Positions 1 to 7,200 of a stretch of DNA of 8,178 bases are shown piece by piece. The translations under genes were made by a program, and so were the position numbers. This DNA is from Bryobacterales bacterium (lineage in GTDB: Bacteria; Acidobacteriota; Terriglobia; Bryobacterales; Bryobacteraceae), in NCBI GenBank assembly GCA_025456495.1, contig JALOKO010000258.1:1-8178 (forward strand). Direction: 5' to 3'. The notes under the pieces are model-generated. The model was not told where the DNA came from, did not search any database, and worked only from the letters and a program-made list of their open reading frames with translations. Position 1 is the first letter of the stretch. The number at the start of each line of letters is the position of its first letter.

Positions 1-3
1 CGG

Positions 4-783
4 CTAGCGTCTGCCATTTGACCAGCGATACATGGCCGCCAGCATGGTCACCGGGGCGCCCAGCCAGAACAGCACCTGCAGCGTCACCCATTGCGCGAAC
101 ACCAGCGGGAAACGCCACCCCTCAAACCGGCGCGACGACGTGGTGAGCGTCACCTCCAGGCAGTCCAGTCGCTTCACCCCAACCTTGCGTAGGCGGCGCA
201 GCAAGCCCAGATCCTCAAACAGCGGCCACCGCGGAATACCACCCGCGCGGAGATAGGCATCCCGCGTGACATAGATCCCGGAATCCCCATAGGTCAGGCC
301 CAAGCGGCGCATCCGCGCATAGAACCACGTCATCCAGCGGGCGCTGTTGGATTGGCCAGAGAATCGCAGTCGGCACGCACCCGCCACGGAACCCGCCGCC
401 ACCGCCGTGCGCATGCAAGCAAGCGTCTCCGGCGGCACCTCAGAGTCCGCATGTAGAAACCAGAGGATATCCCCAGTTGCCCACTCCGCCCCTCGCGCCA
501 ACTGCTCACCGCGACCCCTCGCGCATGCCAGCACCCGCATTCCCTGGCTGTTCAGCCACTCCCTTGAACCATCCTCACTGCCGCCATCAACAAACACGAG
601 TTGGCTTTCCCCGGCCAGGCTTGCCAGGTTGTGCAGCAACCGCGGGAGAATCTCCCGTTCGTTCAGGATGGGAATGACAATCGAAACCGATGGCGTATTG
701 CCGTGATGGGAGTCGGGAGGCTCGCCGACATGGAAGGGAGATGGGAAGGGGGAGCCGGGCGGCGCGCCTTCTCCCCCTTGCAT
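4..783 (-). CDS. TIGR04283-type family-2 glycosyltransferase
   Basis: This is a 259-residue GT-A fold glycosyltransferase expected to move a sugar from a nucleotide-sugar donor at the inner face of the membrane. Visible motifs are the GT2 opening VSIVIPILNE (33-42), FVDGGSEDGS (64-73), RGRGEQLARG (89-98), the metal/donor-binding LHADS (110-114), GDSGIYV (166-172), the acidic PLFEDLGLLRRLRK (187-200), and TSSRRFE (215-221). This order is characteristic of the family named rSAM/selenodomain-associated transferase 2. A hydrophobic tail (about 227-251) could be a membrane anchor. The Pro/Gly-rich first 31 residues are unusual, because the family normally begins close to the VSIVIP strand. However, no ATG, GTG or TTG codon lies in frame between the chosen ATG and that strand. 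It starts 4 bases after the stop of the inositol oxygenase and has only a weak Shine-Dalgarno (GGTAG), which suggests translational coupling. Donor and acceptor cannot be read from the sequence. Confidence 0.87.
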   Translation of the reverse strand: MQGGEGAPPGSPFPSPFHVGEPPDSHHGNTPSVSIVIPILNEREILPRLLHNLASLAGESQLVFVDGGSEDGSREWLNSQGMRVLACARGRGEQLARGAEWATGDILWFLHADSEVPPETLACMRTAVAAGSVAGACRLRFSGQSNSARWMTWFYARMRRLGLTYGDSGIYVTRDAYLRAGGIPRWPLFEDLGLLRRLRKVGVKRLDCLEVTLTTSSRRFEGWRFPLVFAQWVTLQVLFWLGAPVTMLAAMYRWSNGRR

Positions 784-787
784 AAAA

Positions 788-1639
788 CTACCAGCGGATG
801 GTGGGTGGGAAGTACTCAGCGATCAGGTCCTCATAGTAGGGCCTTAATTCTGAAACGCTGGGCTTGGTGTGTCCCTTGGAATACAGGTCGTAGGGATTGA
901 ACTTCCGCACCCAGTCCAACATCTGCTGGTCACGCTGGGTCATCAGGTTTGTGTAGGCGCCTTCCCGATGCGCGGGATAAAAGGAGTGGTAGCGGATCAT
1001 CCACAGGCCTTCCTCCGGCAGATAGTCCTTCACGACGTGATAGAGATACTCATCGTGCCCCCAGGAAAGCTGGATCTTGTCCAGCCCGCAGCCTTCGGCG
1101 TACACGCCGGTCGGGCTTTGGAACTCCGCCCGTTGCGCATCCGGGTTGTTGGCGAAGAATTCATGGAAGACGATCTTGTCGCTCCATGCGCAACCTACCG
1201 GGAAGGTGTCGCCCACCACGGCCCACTGCGGTTCGCCCCACAGGCACATCACCTTGCCCAGGTCATGAATCAGGCCGGTCAATTGCATCCAGCGCGGATG
1301 GCCGTCGGCTCGGATCGCCTCAGCCGTCTGCAGGTTGTGCTCAATTTGCGACAGGTCAGTATCCGGGTCGCTATCGTCCACCAGCGTATTCAGATACTCC
1401 ATCGCCTCCCAGATGCCCATTTCCATGCGCTGCTTGGGCAGATACTCCGCCCGCTTGCGCATCACAAAATCGTAGGTCTGGTTGGTGTGGTTCAGGCGAT
1501 AGAACTCGCGCACGCGCGCTGGGACGGTCTCGCCGTAGTTGCGGAACTCTTCCTGAGTCTTACCGGGACGATAGCGTTCCTTGACATCGTCGTCCCACTC
1601 TTCAATTCCGTGCAAAGGTCCTTGTACATCCGTTGCCAT
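788..1639 (-). CDS. MIOX: myo-inositol oxygenase (MIOX)
   Basis: Myo-inositol oxygenase cleaves the ring of myo-inositol with O2 at a mixed-valent diiron centre to give D-glucuronate, and is cytoplasmic. The protein aligns by eye along its whole length with mammalian MIOX (about 285 aa). Shared blocks include EPQWAVVGDTFPVGC, SWGHDEY, RYHSFYP and the terminal LRPYYEDLI. Numbered from a possible TTG codon at 1651, all six iron ligands are present: His105, His129-Asp130 (LIHDLGK), His199 (WGHDE), His222 (YHSFYP) and Asp255 (FNPYDLY). The substrate-contacting Lys133 is also kept; subtract 4 for the start used here. I prefer the ATG at 1639-1637, giving 283 aa, because GGGGGA at 1649-1644 sits 4 bases upstream of it, while the TTG at 1651 has no ribosome binding site. 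The enzyme should be functional. It is followed at 4 bases by a glycosyltransferase and preceded on the same strand by a broken dehydrogenase. No other inositol or glucuronate genes lie in the window. Confidence 0.95.
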   Translation of the reverse strand: MATDVQGPLHGIEEWDDDVKERYRPGKTQEEFRNYGETVPARVREFYRLNHTNQTYDFVMRKRAEYLPKQRMEMGIWEAMEYLNTLVDDSDPDTDLSQIEHNLQTAEAIRADGHPRWMQLTGLIHDLGKVMCLWGEPQWAVVGDTFPVGCAWSDKIVFHEFFANNPDAQRAEFQSPTGVYAEGCGLDKIQLSWGHDEYLYHVVKDYLPEEGLWMIRYHSFYPAHREGAYTNLMTQRDQQMLDWVRKFNPYDLYSKGHTKPSVSELRPYYEDLIAEYFPPTIRW

Positions 1640-1787
1640 CACATCCCCCAATGCTGGTTAGGCTATCAGATCAGGACGCGAAACGACAACGCCAAATAGC
1701 GGTAAACAGGACCTTGCAAGGCTCTCGGGCCGAATGAAAGCATTCACCCGCAAAATAGGCCCCAATCAATCCACTGCGTCCCTGCGT
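1640..1787 (-). promoter_or_regulatory. Upstream region of the inositol oxygenase gene
   Basis: This 148-base gap between the dehydrogenase remnant and the oxygenase start holds two symmetrical elements. CCTTGCAAGG at 1712-1721 is a perfect 10-base palindrome that could be an operator half or whole. The inverted repeat GAATG-CTTT-CATTC at 1732-1745 can be extended outward by GGG/CCC with a one-base bulge, making a hairpin shortly after the dehydrogenase stop; no T-run follows, so it is not a clear intrinsic terminator. GGGGGA at 1649-1644 is the likely ribosome binding site. Weak promoter-like hexamers exist with poor spacing, so no promoter is assigned. Confidence 0.35.
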
Positions 1788-2682
1788 TCATGGGTGCAGC
1801 AGCACCTTGCGCGTCCCCTTGCGGGCGGCATGCGCGAAGGCTAGCGGGGCCGCCACCAGCGGGTACTCCGCCTCAACCAACTCCTCCAGCGGCAGCCCCT
1901 CGCCGCCCAACAGCGGCAGCGCATCCGCGAAGCGGCCGCAGCGCGAACCCACCAGCGAAATTTCCGGCACAATCACGCTGGCCATGTCCACCGCCACCGC
2001 GCCCGCCACCGTGCTCTTCATCACCAGTTTCCCCCGGGGTTCCGTGAGACGAATCGCAGTCCCCAAGCCGTCCGGATTGCCCGTCGCGTCCACCACCATG
2101 GGGAACGTCTCGCCACAAGGTTCCGTCGCCAGCCGGGTGGCGATACCCCGGGCGCGCGCCAGCGCCAGCTTGTGCTCGTGCCGCCCCACCAGCGTCACGT
2201 GCGCCCCATGTAGCGCCAGCACCAAGGCGCACAGTACGCCCAGCTTGCCATCGCCCAGCACTGCAACGCGCGTTCCACTCGCAATCGGCGTCTGGCACAC
2301 CGTGGGGTACCTCGAACAGATTCTGCAGCGGAAGCGTCAGGTACTCCGCGAACGCACCCGGGTGCCCTGCAATCCCTAGCACCTTACGCGCCGGACAGTG
2401 TCGCCCCAGTCCGCGATGGCACCATTCGCAGCGTCCGCAGGCAAGGTTGATTTCGCCCACCACCCGCTTGCCTACCCAACTCCCGTCATCCGCGTCCACG
2501 ACGTCGGCCACAAACTCGTGGCCGGGAATCCCCTGAAAGTTGTAGTAGCCGCGCTGCAGTTCCAGGTCGGTGTTACAGATGCCCGCCACGCGTAACCGCA
2601 ACAGCGCCTCGCCCGGCTGCGCGTGCGGAACCGGAGTCTCACGAACCGTCACTGTGCCTGCTTCCAGGTAAACGGCTTGCAT
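1788..2682 (-). pseudogene. Zinc-dependent MDR alcohol dehydrogenase-like gene, disrupted by deletion/frameshift
   Basis: This is a medium-chain dehydrogenase/reductase of the short MDR-like type (about 315-320 aa) split across two reading frames. From the ATG at 2682, the first frame gives the GroES-like catalytic domain: GICNTD with the zinc ligand Cys36, GHEF with His55-Glu56, four structural-zinc cysteines 82, 85, 88 and 96, and the stretch AFAEYLTLPLQNLFEVP. Near 2283-2303 the sense passes to another frame. That frame (ending at 1788) supplies the NAD(P)-binding half: AVLGDGKLG, VGRHEHKLALAR, a VDATGNP block, SLVGSRCGRFADALPLL and the C-terminal RKVLLHP. The expected segment around an AVF-x-EPLAAALE motif, with its conserved Glu, is absent. 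By family spacing about 53 bases are missing, which is not a multiple of three. The nucleotides GTGTGCCAGACGCC fit the family in both frames, as expected if a deletion joined two similar sequences. As it stands the product should be truncated and inactive; an assembly collapse is the main alternative. Confidence 0.85.
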
Positions 2683-2719
2683 CAGCTTGATGATAGCGCT
2701 GGTGAACGCCGCATAAACG

Positions 2720-2744
2720 AAAAAAAGCGGGCACAAAGGCCCGC
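2720..2744 (-). terminator. Intrinsic terminator
   Basis: Read on the minus strand, a perfect 6-bp GC stem GCGGGC/GCCCGC with a six-base loop (CTTTGT) is followed directly by seven T residues. This is a textbook rho-independent terminator. It lies about 205 bases after the VCBS gene stop and 37 bases before the dehydrogenase ATG. It either ends the receptor-VCBS transcript, ends a small RNA made from the gap, or acts as an attenuator in the dehydrogenase leader. Confidence 0.85.
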
Positions 2745-2949
2745 AAGAAAGACAAGAGAGGTCTTCTAGATTCTCAACTCGTTGGAGCCAGCCAGCACCC
2801 TTCGCATTCCGCATTCAAGGCCATCGCCTTGGCATGCTTCCTGACGTGATGTTTGCCTGTCTACTCTGGTAAGCGCAATCCCTGACAGAAATGGCGCATG
2901 GCCGCGCAACTTCCGACGCAACCTCGCATCGGCACGTCCCGGTTACCGG
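2745..2949 (-). other. Hairpin-rich non-coding stretch, unassigned
   Basis: No convincing protein is encoded here. On the minus strand the stretch can form several hairpins. One is CCGATGC/GCGTCGG (2913-2932) just after the VCBS stop. Another is CAAGGC-GATG-GCCTTG (2816-2831), extended by an outer GCAT/ATGC pair (2811-2837). A third is AAGAC/GTCTT just ahead of the terminator. A 7-base tandem duplication, CGCATTC twice, lies at 2803-2816 on the plus strand. The stretch may be a long 3' untranslated region, a small RNA ending at 2720, or the leader of the dehydrogenase. I could not match it to SRP RNA, 6S RNA, tmRNA, tRNA or a known riboswitch. A TATCAT box (2695-2690) close to the dehydrogenase start could allow leaderless initiation, but no -35 element accompanies it. 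Confidence 0.35.
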
Positions 2950-4206
2950 TCACTCAGCAGCCCGACGCAGAAGGGTTCGCAGCAACTCCAACGGTAACGT
3001 CGCGAACTCGTTGCTATCGTAAAGGGCCACCGCCACGCCACCGGCCACGCGCGCCAGTGAGCGCGGCCCCTTCCCGGCGAACTGCAATTCCAAGGGTTCG
3101 CCAAAGGCCCGCGCGAATCCGCCCTCCCCCGTCCCCCGCCACAGGATCACCTTGTGCGAGACATGCCCCGCCGCCAGCAGGTCCAGCTTGCCATCGCCAT
3201 CCACATCCGTCAGCAGCACATCCCGGATTTCGTCACCCGTTGTCTCGCCCGCCGCAATCGTTTGCGTGCGAAACGATCCCTCATGGCGGAAGCCATCCAC
3301 CGTATTGCGAAAGTACGCCACATCGTCCGATGGACCCCGATTGCCCACCACCAAATCCAGGCGTCCATCGCCATCCACATCACCGGCCTGCAAATGATAA
3401 GGGATGTGTCCCTGAGCATGGAAACGCTGCCATTCCGCGAATCCGCCCTTGCCATCGCCGCGCAGCACCTCCACCAAATTGCACGAATACAGCGTGATGG
3501 CCAGGTCTAGCTTTCCGTCGCCATCGAAGTCCCCCGCCACCAGGTCGCGCGGCCCCGGCAGCAACGTCATGCGGTGTTGCCGGAATCGCCGCCCACCTTC
3601 GTTTCGAAAGATCACCAGGTAGTCACTCGACCAGGCCACCGCGCCGATATCCGGTTGGCCGTCGCCATCGAAATCCGCAATCACCAGCGAGGTCAACCCC
3701 GGGGCCGGATAGACCGCCTCTCCCGCGCGATTGCGGTTTTTGTCGTAGGGGTGCGGCCCTCCCTCCACCGCGATGTGTACCGCGGGCGACAAGGGATCCG
3801 CTCCCGCTCGTCCCCACAGAATGGAGAGGTCACGCCCGCGCGGCTCCTGGAAGCTCACCACGGCCACATCCGCGTAACCATCGCCATCCAGGTCCGCCAC
3901 CTTCGACGTGTACGGGCCAAACCCTACCGTGTAGTCCCGCCGTACCATCGACGCCTCGGGGCGCCCCGCGTCATCGGGCCGAGACAGGTACACCGAAATG
4001 GCATCGTTGCCGGGCCGCTCATCCGTTGGCATGCGCAGCTCGCCCCGGCAGGCAAGCACGGCATCCTCCACCCCATCTCCATTCAGGTCCGCTACCGTCA
4101 CGTGATAGGGACCTTCCGACACCGGCAGAAATCGCGGTGGGCCAGCGTCGAAACGCTGCCCCACCGCGACAAACACGCACACAAGCAACAGCAATGGAAT
4201 GCGCAT
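2950..4206 (-). CDS. Secreted FG-GAP/VCBS repeat beta-propeller protein
   Basis: The 418-residue product starts with a signal peptide (hydrophobic run 4-16, likely cleaved near AVGQ at 14-17), so it is exported. The rest is a series of FG-GAP/VCBS repeats with calcium-binding loops of the form D-x-(N/D)-G-D-G-x-x-D, at about residues 40-48, 105-113, 178-186, 226-234, 276-284 and 334-342. Six loops are clear; a degenerate seventh blade may lie around 381-400. Such proteins fold as integrin-alpha-like propellers and usually bind partners or ligands rather than catalyse, and no catalytic domain is seen here. The ATG at 4206 has a good ribosome binding site, AGGA, 6 bases upstream. The gene follows the TonB-dependent receptor by 8 bases, so it is probably an extracellular or periplasmic partner of that receptor. 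The partner role is inference; export and the repeat fold are well supported. Confidence 0.9.
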   Translation of the reverse strand: MRIPLLLLVCVFVAVGQRFDAGPPRFLPVSEGPYHVTVADLNGDGVEDAVLACRGELRMPTDERPGNDAISVYLSRPDDAGRPEASMVRRDYTVGFGPYTSKVADLDGDGYADVAVVSFQEPRGRDLSILWGRAGADPLSPAVHIAVEGGPHPYDKNRNRAGEAVYPAPGLTSLVIADFDGDGQPDIGAVAWSSDYLVIFRNEGGRRFRQHRMTLLPGPRDLVAGDFDGDGKLDLAITLYSCNLVEVLRGDGKGGFAEWQRFHAQGHIPYHLQAGDVDGDGRLDLVVGNRGPSDDVAYFRNTVDGFRHEGSFRTQTIAAGETTGDEIRDVLLTDVDGDGKLDLLAAGHVSHKVILWRGTGEGGFARAFGEPLELQFAGKGPRSLARVAGGVAVALYDSNEFATLPLELLRTLLRRAAE

Positions 4207-4217
4207 ACAGGTTCCTA
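4207..4217 (-). promoter_or_regulatory. Ribosome binding site overlapping the receptor stop codon
   Basis: On the minus strand the sequence reads TAGGAACCTGT then ATG. The TAG is the stop codon of the TonB-dependent receptor and the overlapping AGGA (4216-4213) is the Shine-Dalgarno of the VCBS gene, with 6 bases of spacing. Ribosomes ending on the receptor message would stop on the initiation site of the next gene, so the two are likely translationally coupled. Confidence 0.75.
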
Positions 4218-7200
4218 GAAGTGTAGGCGCAGACCCAACTGGATTTGCCGCGCGGCGCGACTTCCAAAGATGCGCCCCGCGTTGGGATTGCCAATAAATG
4301 CAGTGGGCGCATTCAAGTTCACCGTGTTCAGCATGTTGAAGAACTCGCCCCGCAGTTGCACATAGCGCGTCTCACTCACGGCGAAGCGCTTGGCCACGGT
4401 CATGTCCATTTGGAAGACGCCCGGCGCCCGCAGCACATTGCGTCCAGAGTTCCCCAGGGTGAAGTCCGCGGGGGCCGCAAACGCCGTTGGGTCAAACCAT
4501 CGCTCCACGCTGCGTTCGCCGCTGTCCAGGTTCCCATCACGCAGCCGGTCGGGCCGGTTCTGGTTGTTGAAGCTGAACGTGCGGGTGGTCTGCATCTTCG
4601 GGTCAATGGGAATGCCACTGGTGTAGTTCGTGATGCCGGAAAGGTCCCAGCCACCCAGAATCCAACTTGCCGCGTTGTTGCGGCTAAGCCACTTGCGACC
4701 CACGCCAAAGGGAAGTTCATACACATGCGAAAGCACCACGCGATGCCGCGTATCGAAGCCCGACGGGCCATACTCCCGCGACAGATCGTAGCTATCAATC
4801 GGCGCCACGGAGATGCCCAGATTCCCCACCGCGAAGTCGCCCGGCGCATTGTCCAGCGAATGCCCAAACGTATAGCTTCCCAACACCGAGAGCCCCGCCG
4901 TGAAGCGCTGCTCCAGCTTCACATAGCCCGCATGGTAGCGCGAATTTCCTCCACTACCCCAACCCCAGATGTTGCCGAATACAGGAACCGGACGCGCACC
5001 CTGCCCCCGGCCATAATCAGCTGGATTCCGAATCTGGTTCTCCAGCAGGAACAGCGTCAGGTTACGTCCATACGATCCCAGATAACCCGCTTCGGCCACC
5101 AGGTTCCGCCCTAGCTGCCGCTGCAGATTGAAGTTCCATTGGGTGGTCAGCTGCGTCCGATTGTCCTCAAACAGGTGACGCGGAGACAGCCCTTCAATCC
5201 GGCCAGATCCCTCCGTAAAGGAAGGGATACCCGCCTGCAGCCTGGCCACCGGCGTGACCGCGTTTGGAGCAATGAAGAACGTCTCAATGAAGTTGGGCGG
5301 GTTGAAGCCCAGGCGCACGAAAGTGCCTCCGCCAGTCAGTGAGCGATACACGCCGAACGCGCCGCGCAACACGGTCGCGCTGTCGGCCTGGTAGGCGAAG
5401 CCCAGGCGCGGCGAGAAGTCCAGCTTGTTGGTCCGCGTCAAACCCCGTGAGTCTCCGGGCACAAACAGGCGTTGCTTTTCCGCATCCGGGATAGGAAGCA
5501 AAGCGATCTCGCGCTGCACCTGTTCCGGCACCTGTCCATCGCGCACCGCCAGCCGGAATTCGCCCAGCGGGTTGTTGATGTTGGGGTTCGATTGCCGGTC
5601 AAACTTGTCCGTCACCGGCGTGAACAACTCATAGCGCAGGCCCATGTTCACGGTAAGCTTCCGGCTCACCCGCCAGTCGTCCTGCAGGAACGCGCCCCAC
5701 AGCATTTGGCGGTTATAGATGGGGCTGAACTGCACATTCAACTGGATCGATTGCGGGTAGCCCAACAGCATATCGGCAATCACATCGCCAGTGTTCGCTT
5801 GCGATGGATTGCTTGAGAAAATCGACCCGAAGCGGATCTGCCCAAAAGGCACGAAAGACCCGAACACCGTGGAGAGCAACCGTCGCATATCCACGCCGGT
5901 CTTGATGGTGTGGTTGCCTTTGAACCAGGTGAGGTTGTTGGAAAACTGATAGGTGCTTTCCGTGGAGAGCACCAGGTTGCTGCCGCTGCCGAACTCGCTA
6001 TAGCCAGTCTGGATGGAGGGAAACGACGACACCTGCGGGCTGGGGTTGGTGCCGCGCAGCCCGATGGCCGTTGCCGGGTCGGTCCCAAAGTTCAGCGGCT
6101 TCTGGTCAACGCGGAAGCGGTTGAAGCCCACGCGCAGCTCGTTCAACAGGTTCGGCCTCAGTGTCCACACATGGCCAATGGTGGCGTTGTGCCCCACGTT
6201 CACCGGGCTTGCCGCGCCAGAGAACTGAATGGGAAACGCGTCCCGCGCATCGGTGAAGGTGCTGTAGGTGGAGTAGCGCATGTTGATGGAATGCGCATCG
6301 TTTGGGCGCCAGTCACCACGCACCATCCACTGGTCCTCATCGAAGCCGCGCGGCACCTGCACGCGATACTGCGTGGGTCCCACGTTGCCCGCGGGCCAGG
6401 CTTCGTTGACGATACGCCGCCCCACCGGATCCATCAGCGCATCGGGAATCCGGTTGTTGGCGAAGGGGTCGCGGATAAACTGCTGCGGGTTGGCCGGGTT
6501 TGGCCGCGTCGTGTTGGGATCAAAAACAAGGCGGCTTTGCGGGAAGATGCCCGCACGCAGGTTGGCATCCGGCACATTGAGATTGCTCACGCCGGATTCC
6601 CGTTGACGCAACTTTTCGAAGTTCCCGAAAAAGAACAGCTTGTTCCGTCCATCGTAGAACTTCGGAATCAACACCGGCCCACCCAGCGAAGCGCCAAACT
6701 GGTTCCGCACAAAGAAGGGGCTCGCCACCGACGAAAACGCGTCGCGCGCATTCAACTGGTTGTTGCGATGAAACCAGAACGCCGTTCCGCGATAGTCATT
6801 CGTGCCGCTCTTGGTAAGCACCGTCACCACACCGCCCATGTTGCGGCCATACTCCGCACTGGGCGAATTCGACAGCACGCGGAACTCCTCGATGCTATCC
6901 ACGGACGGGCGCACCACATCGCGATTGAAGAACACCGTGTTGTTGTCGATGCCGTCCACCATCAGGTTGTTGGAGTTGAAGCGGCTGCCTCCCAGCACAA
7001 AGCCAGTGCCTTGCCTCGATCCCGTTGTAAACGGCAACGTATTCGGCGCCAGCACAGCCAGTTCCAGATAGCTACGGCCATTCAATGGAAGGCCGATGAT
7101 GCGACGATTGTCCACGGTCTGGCCGAGTTCCTGCCGACCGGTCTCCAACGGACTGGCATCTGCCTCTACGTTCACTTGCTCTGACACCGCTCCAAGCTCC

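Noticed and set aside
869..1699. Long plus-strand open frame (276 codons) opposite the inositol oxygenase
   Set aside because: It is antisense to a strongly conserved enzyme, has no recognisable motif, and is explained by the codon bias of GC-rich DNA.
1788..2300. Treating the C-terminal dehydrogenase part as an independent 170-residue gene
   Set aside because: Its GTG start falls inside the join, it has no ribosome binding site, and it holds only the nucleotide-binding half of an MDR enzyme.
2683..2814. Upstream extension of the dehydrogenase to a start at 2814
   Set aside because: The extra 44 residues read through the intrinsic terminator and precede the normal family N-terminus, which matches the ATG at 2682.
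2745..2949. Possible SRP RNA, 6S RNA or cyclic-di-GMP riboswitch in the gap
   Set aside because: Short fragments (GTCAGGAAGCA, CAGGCAAAC) recall these RNAs, but the essential conserved cores and pairing order are absent.
5910..7184. Long plus-strand open frame (424 codons) opposite the TonB-dependent receptor
   Set aside because: Its translation is His/Arg/Val-rich without domain features and mirrors the receptor codons, so it is a shadow frame.
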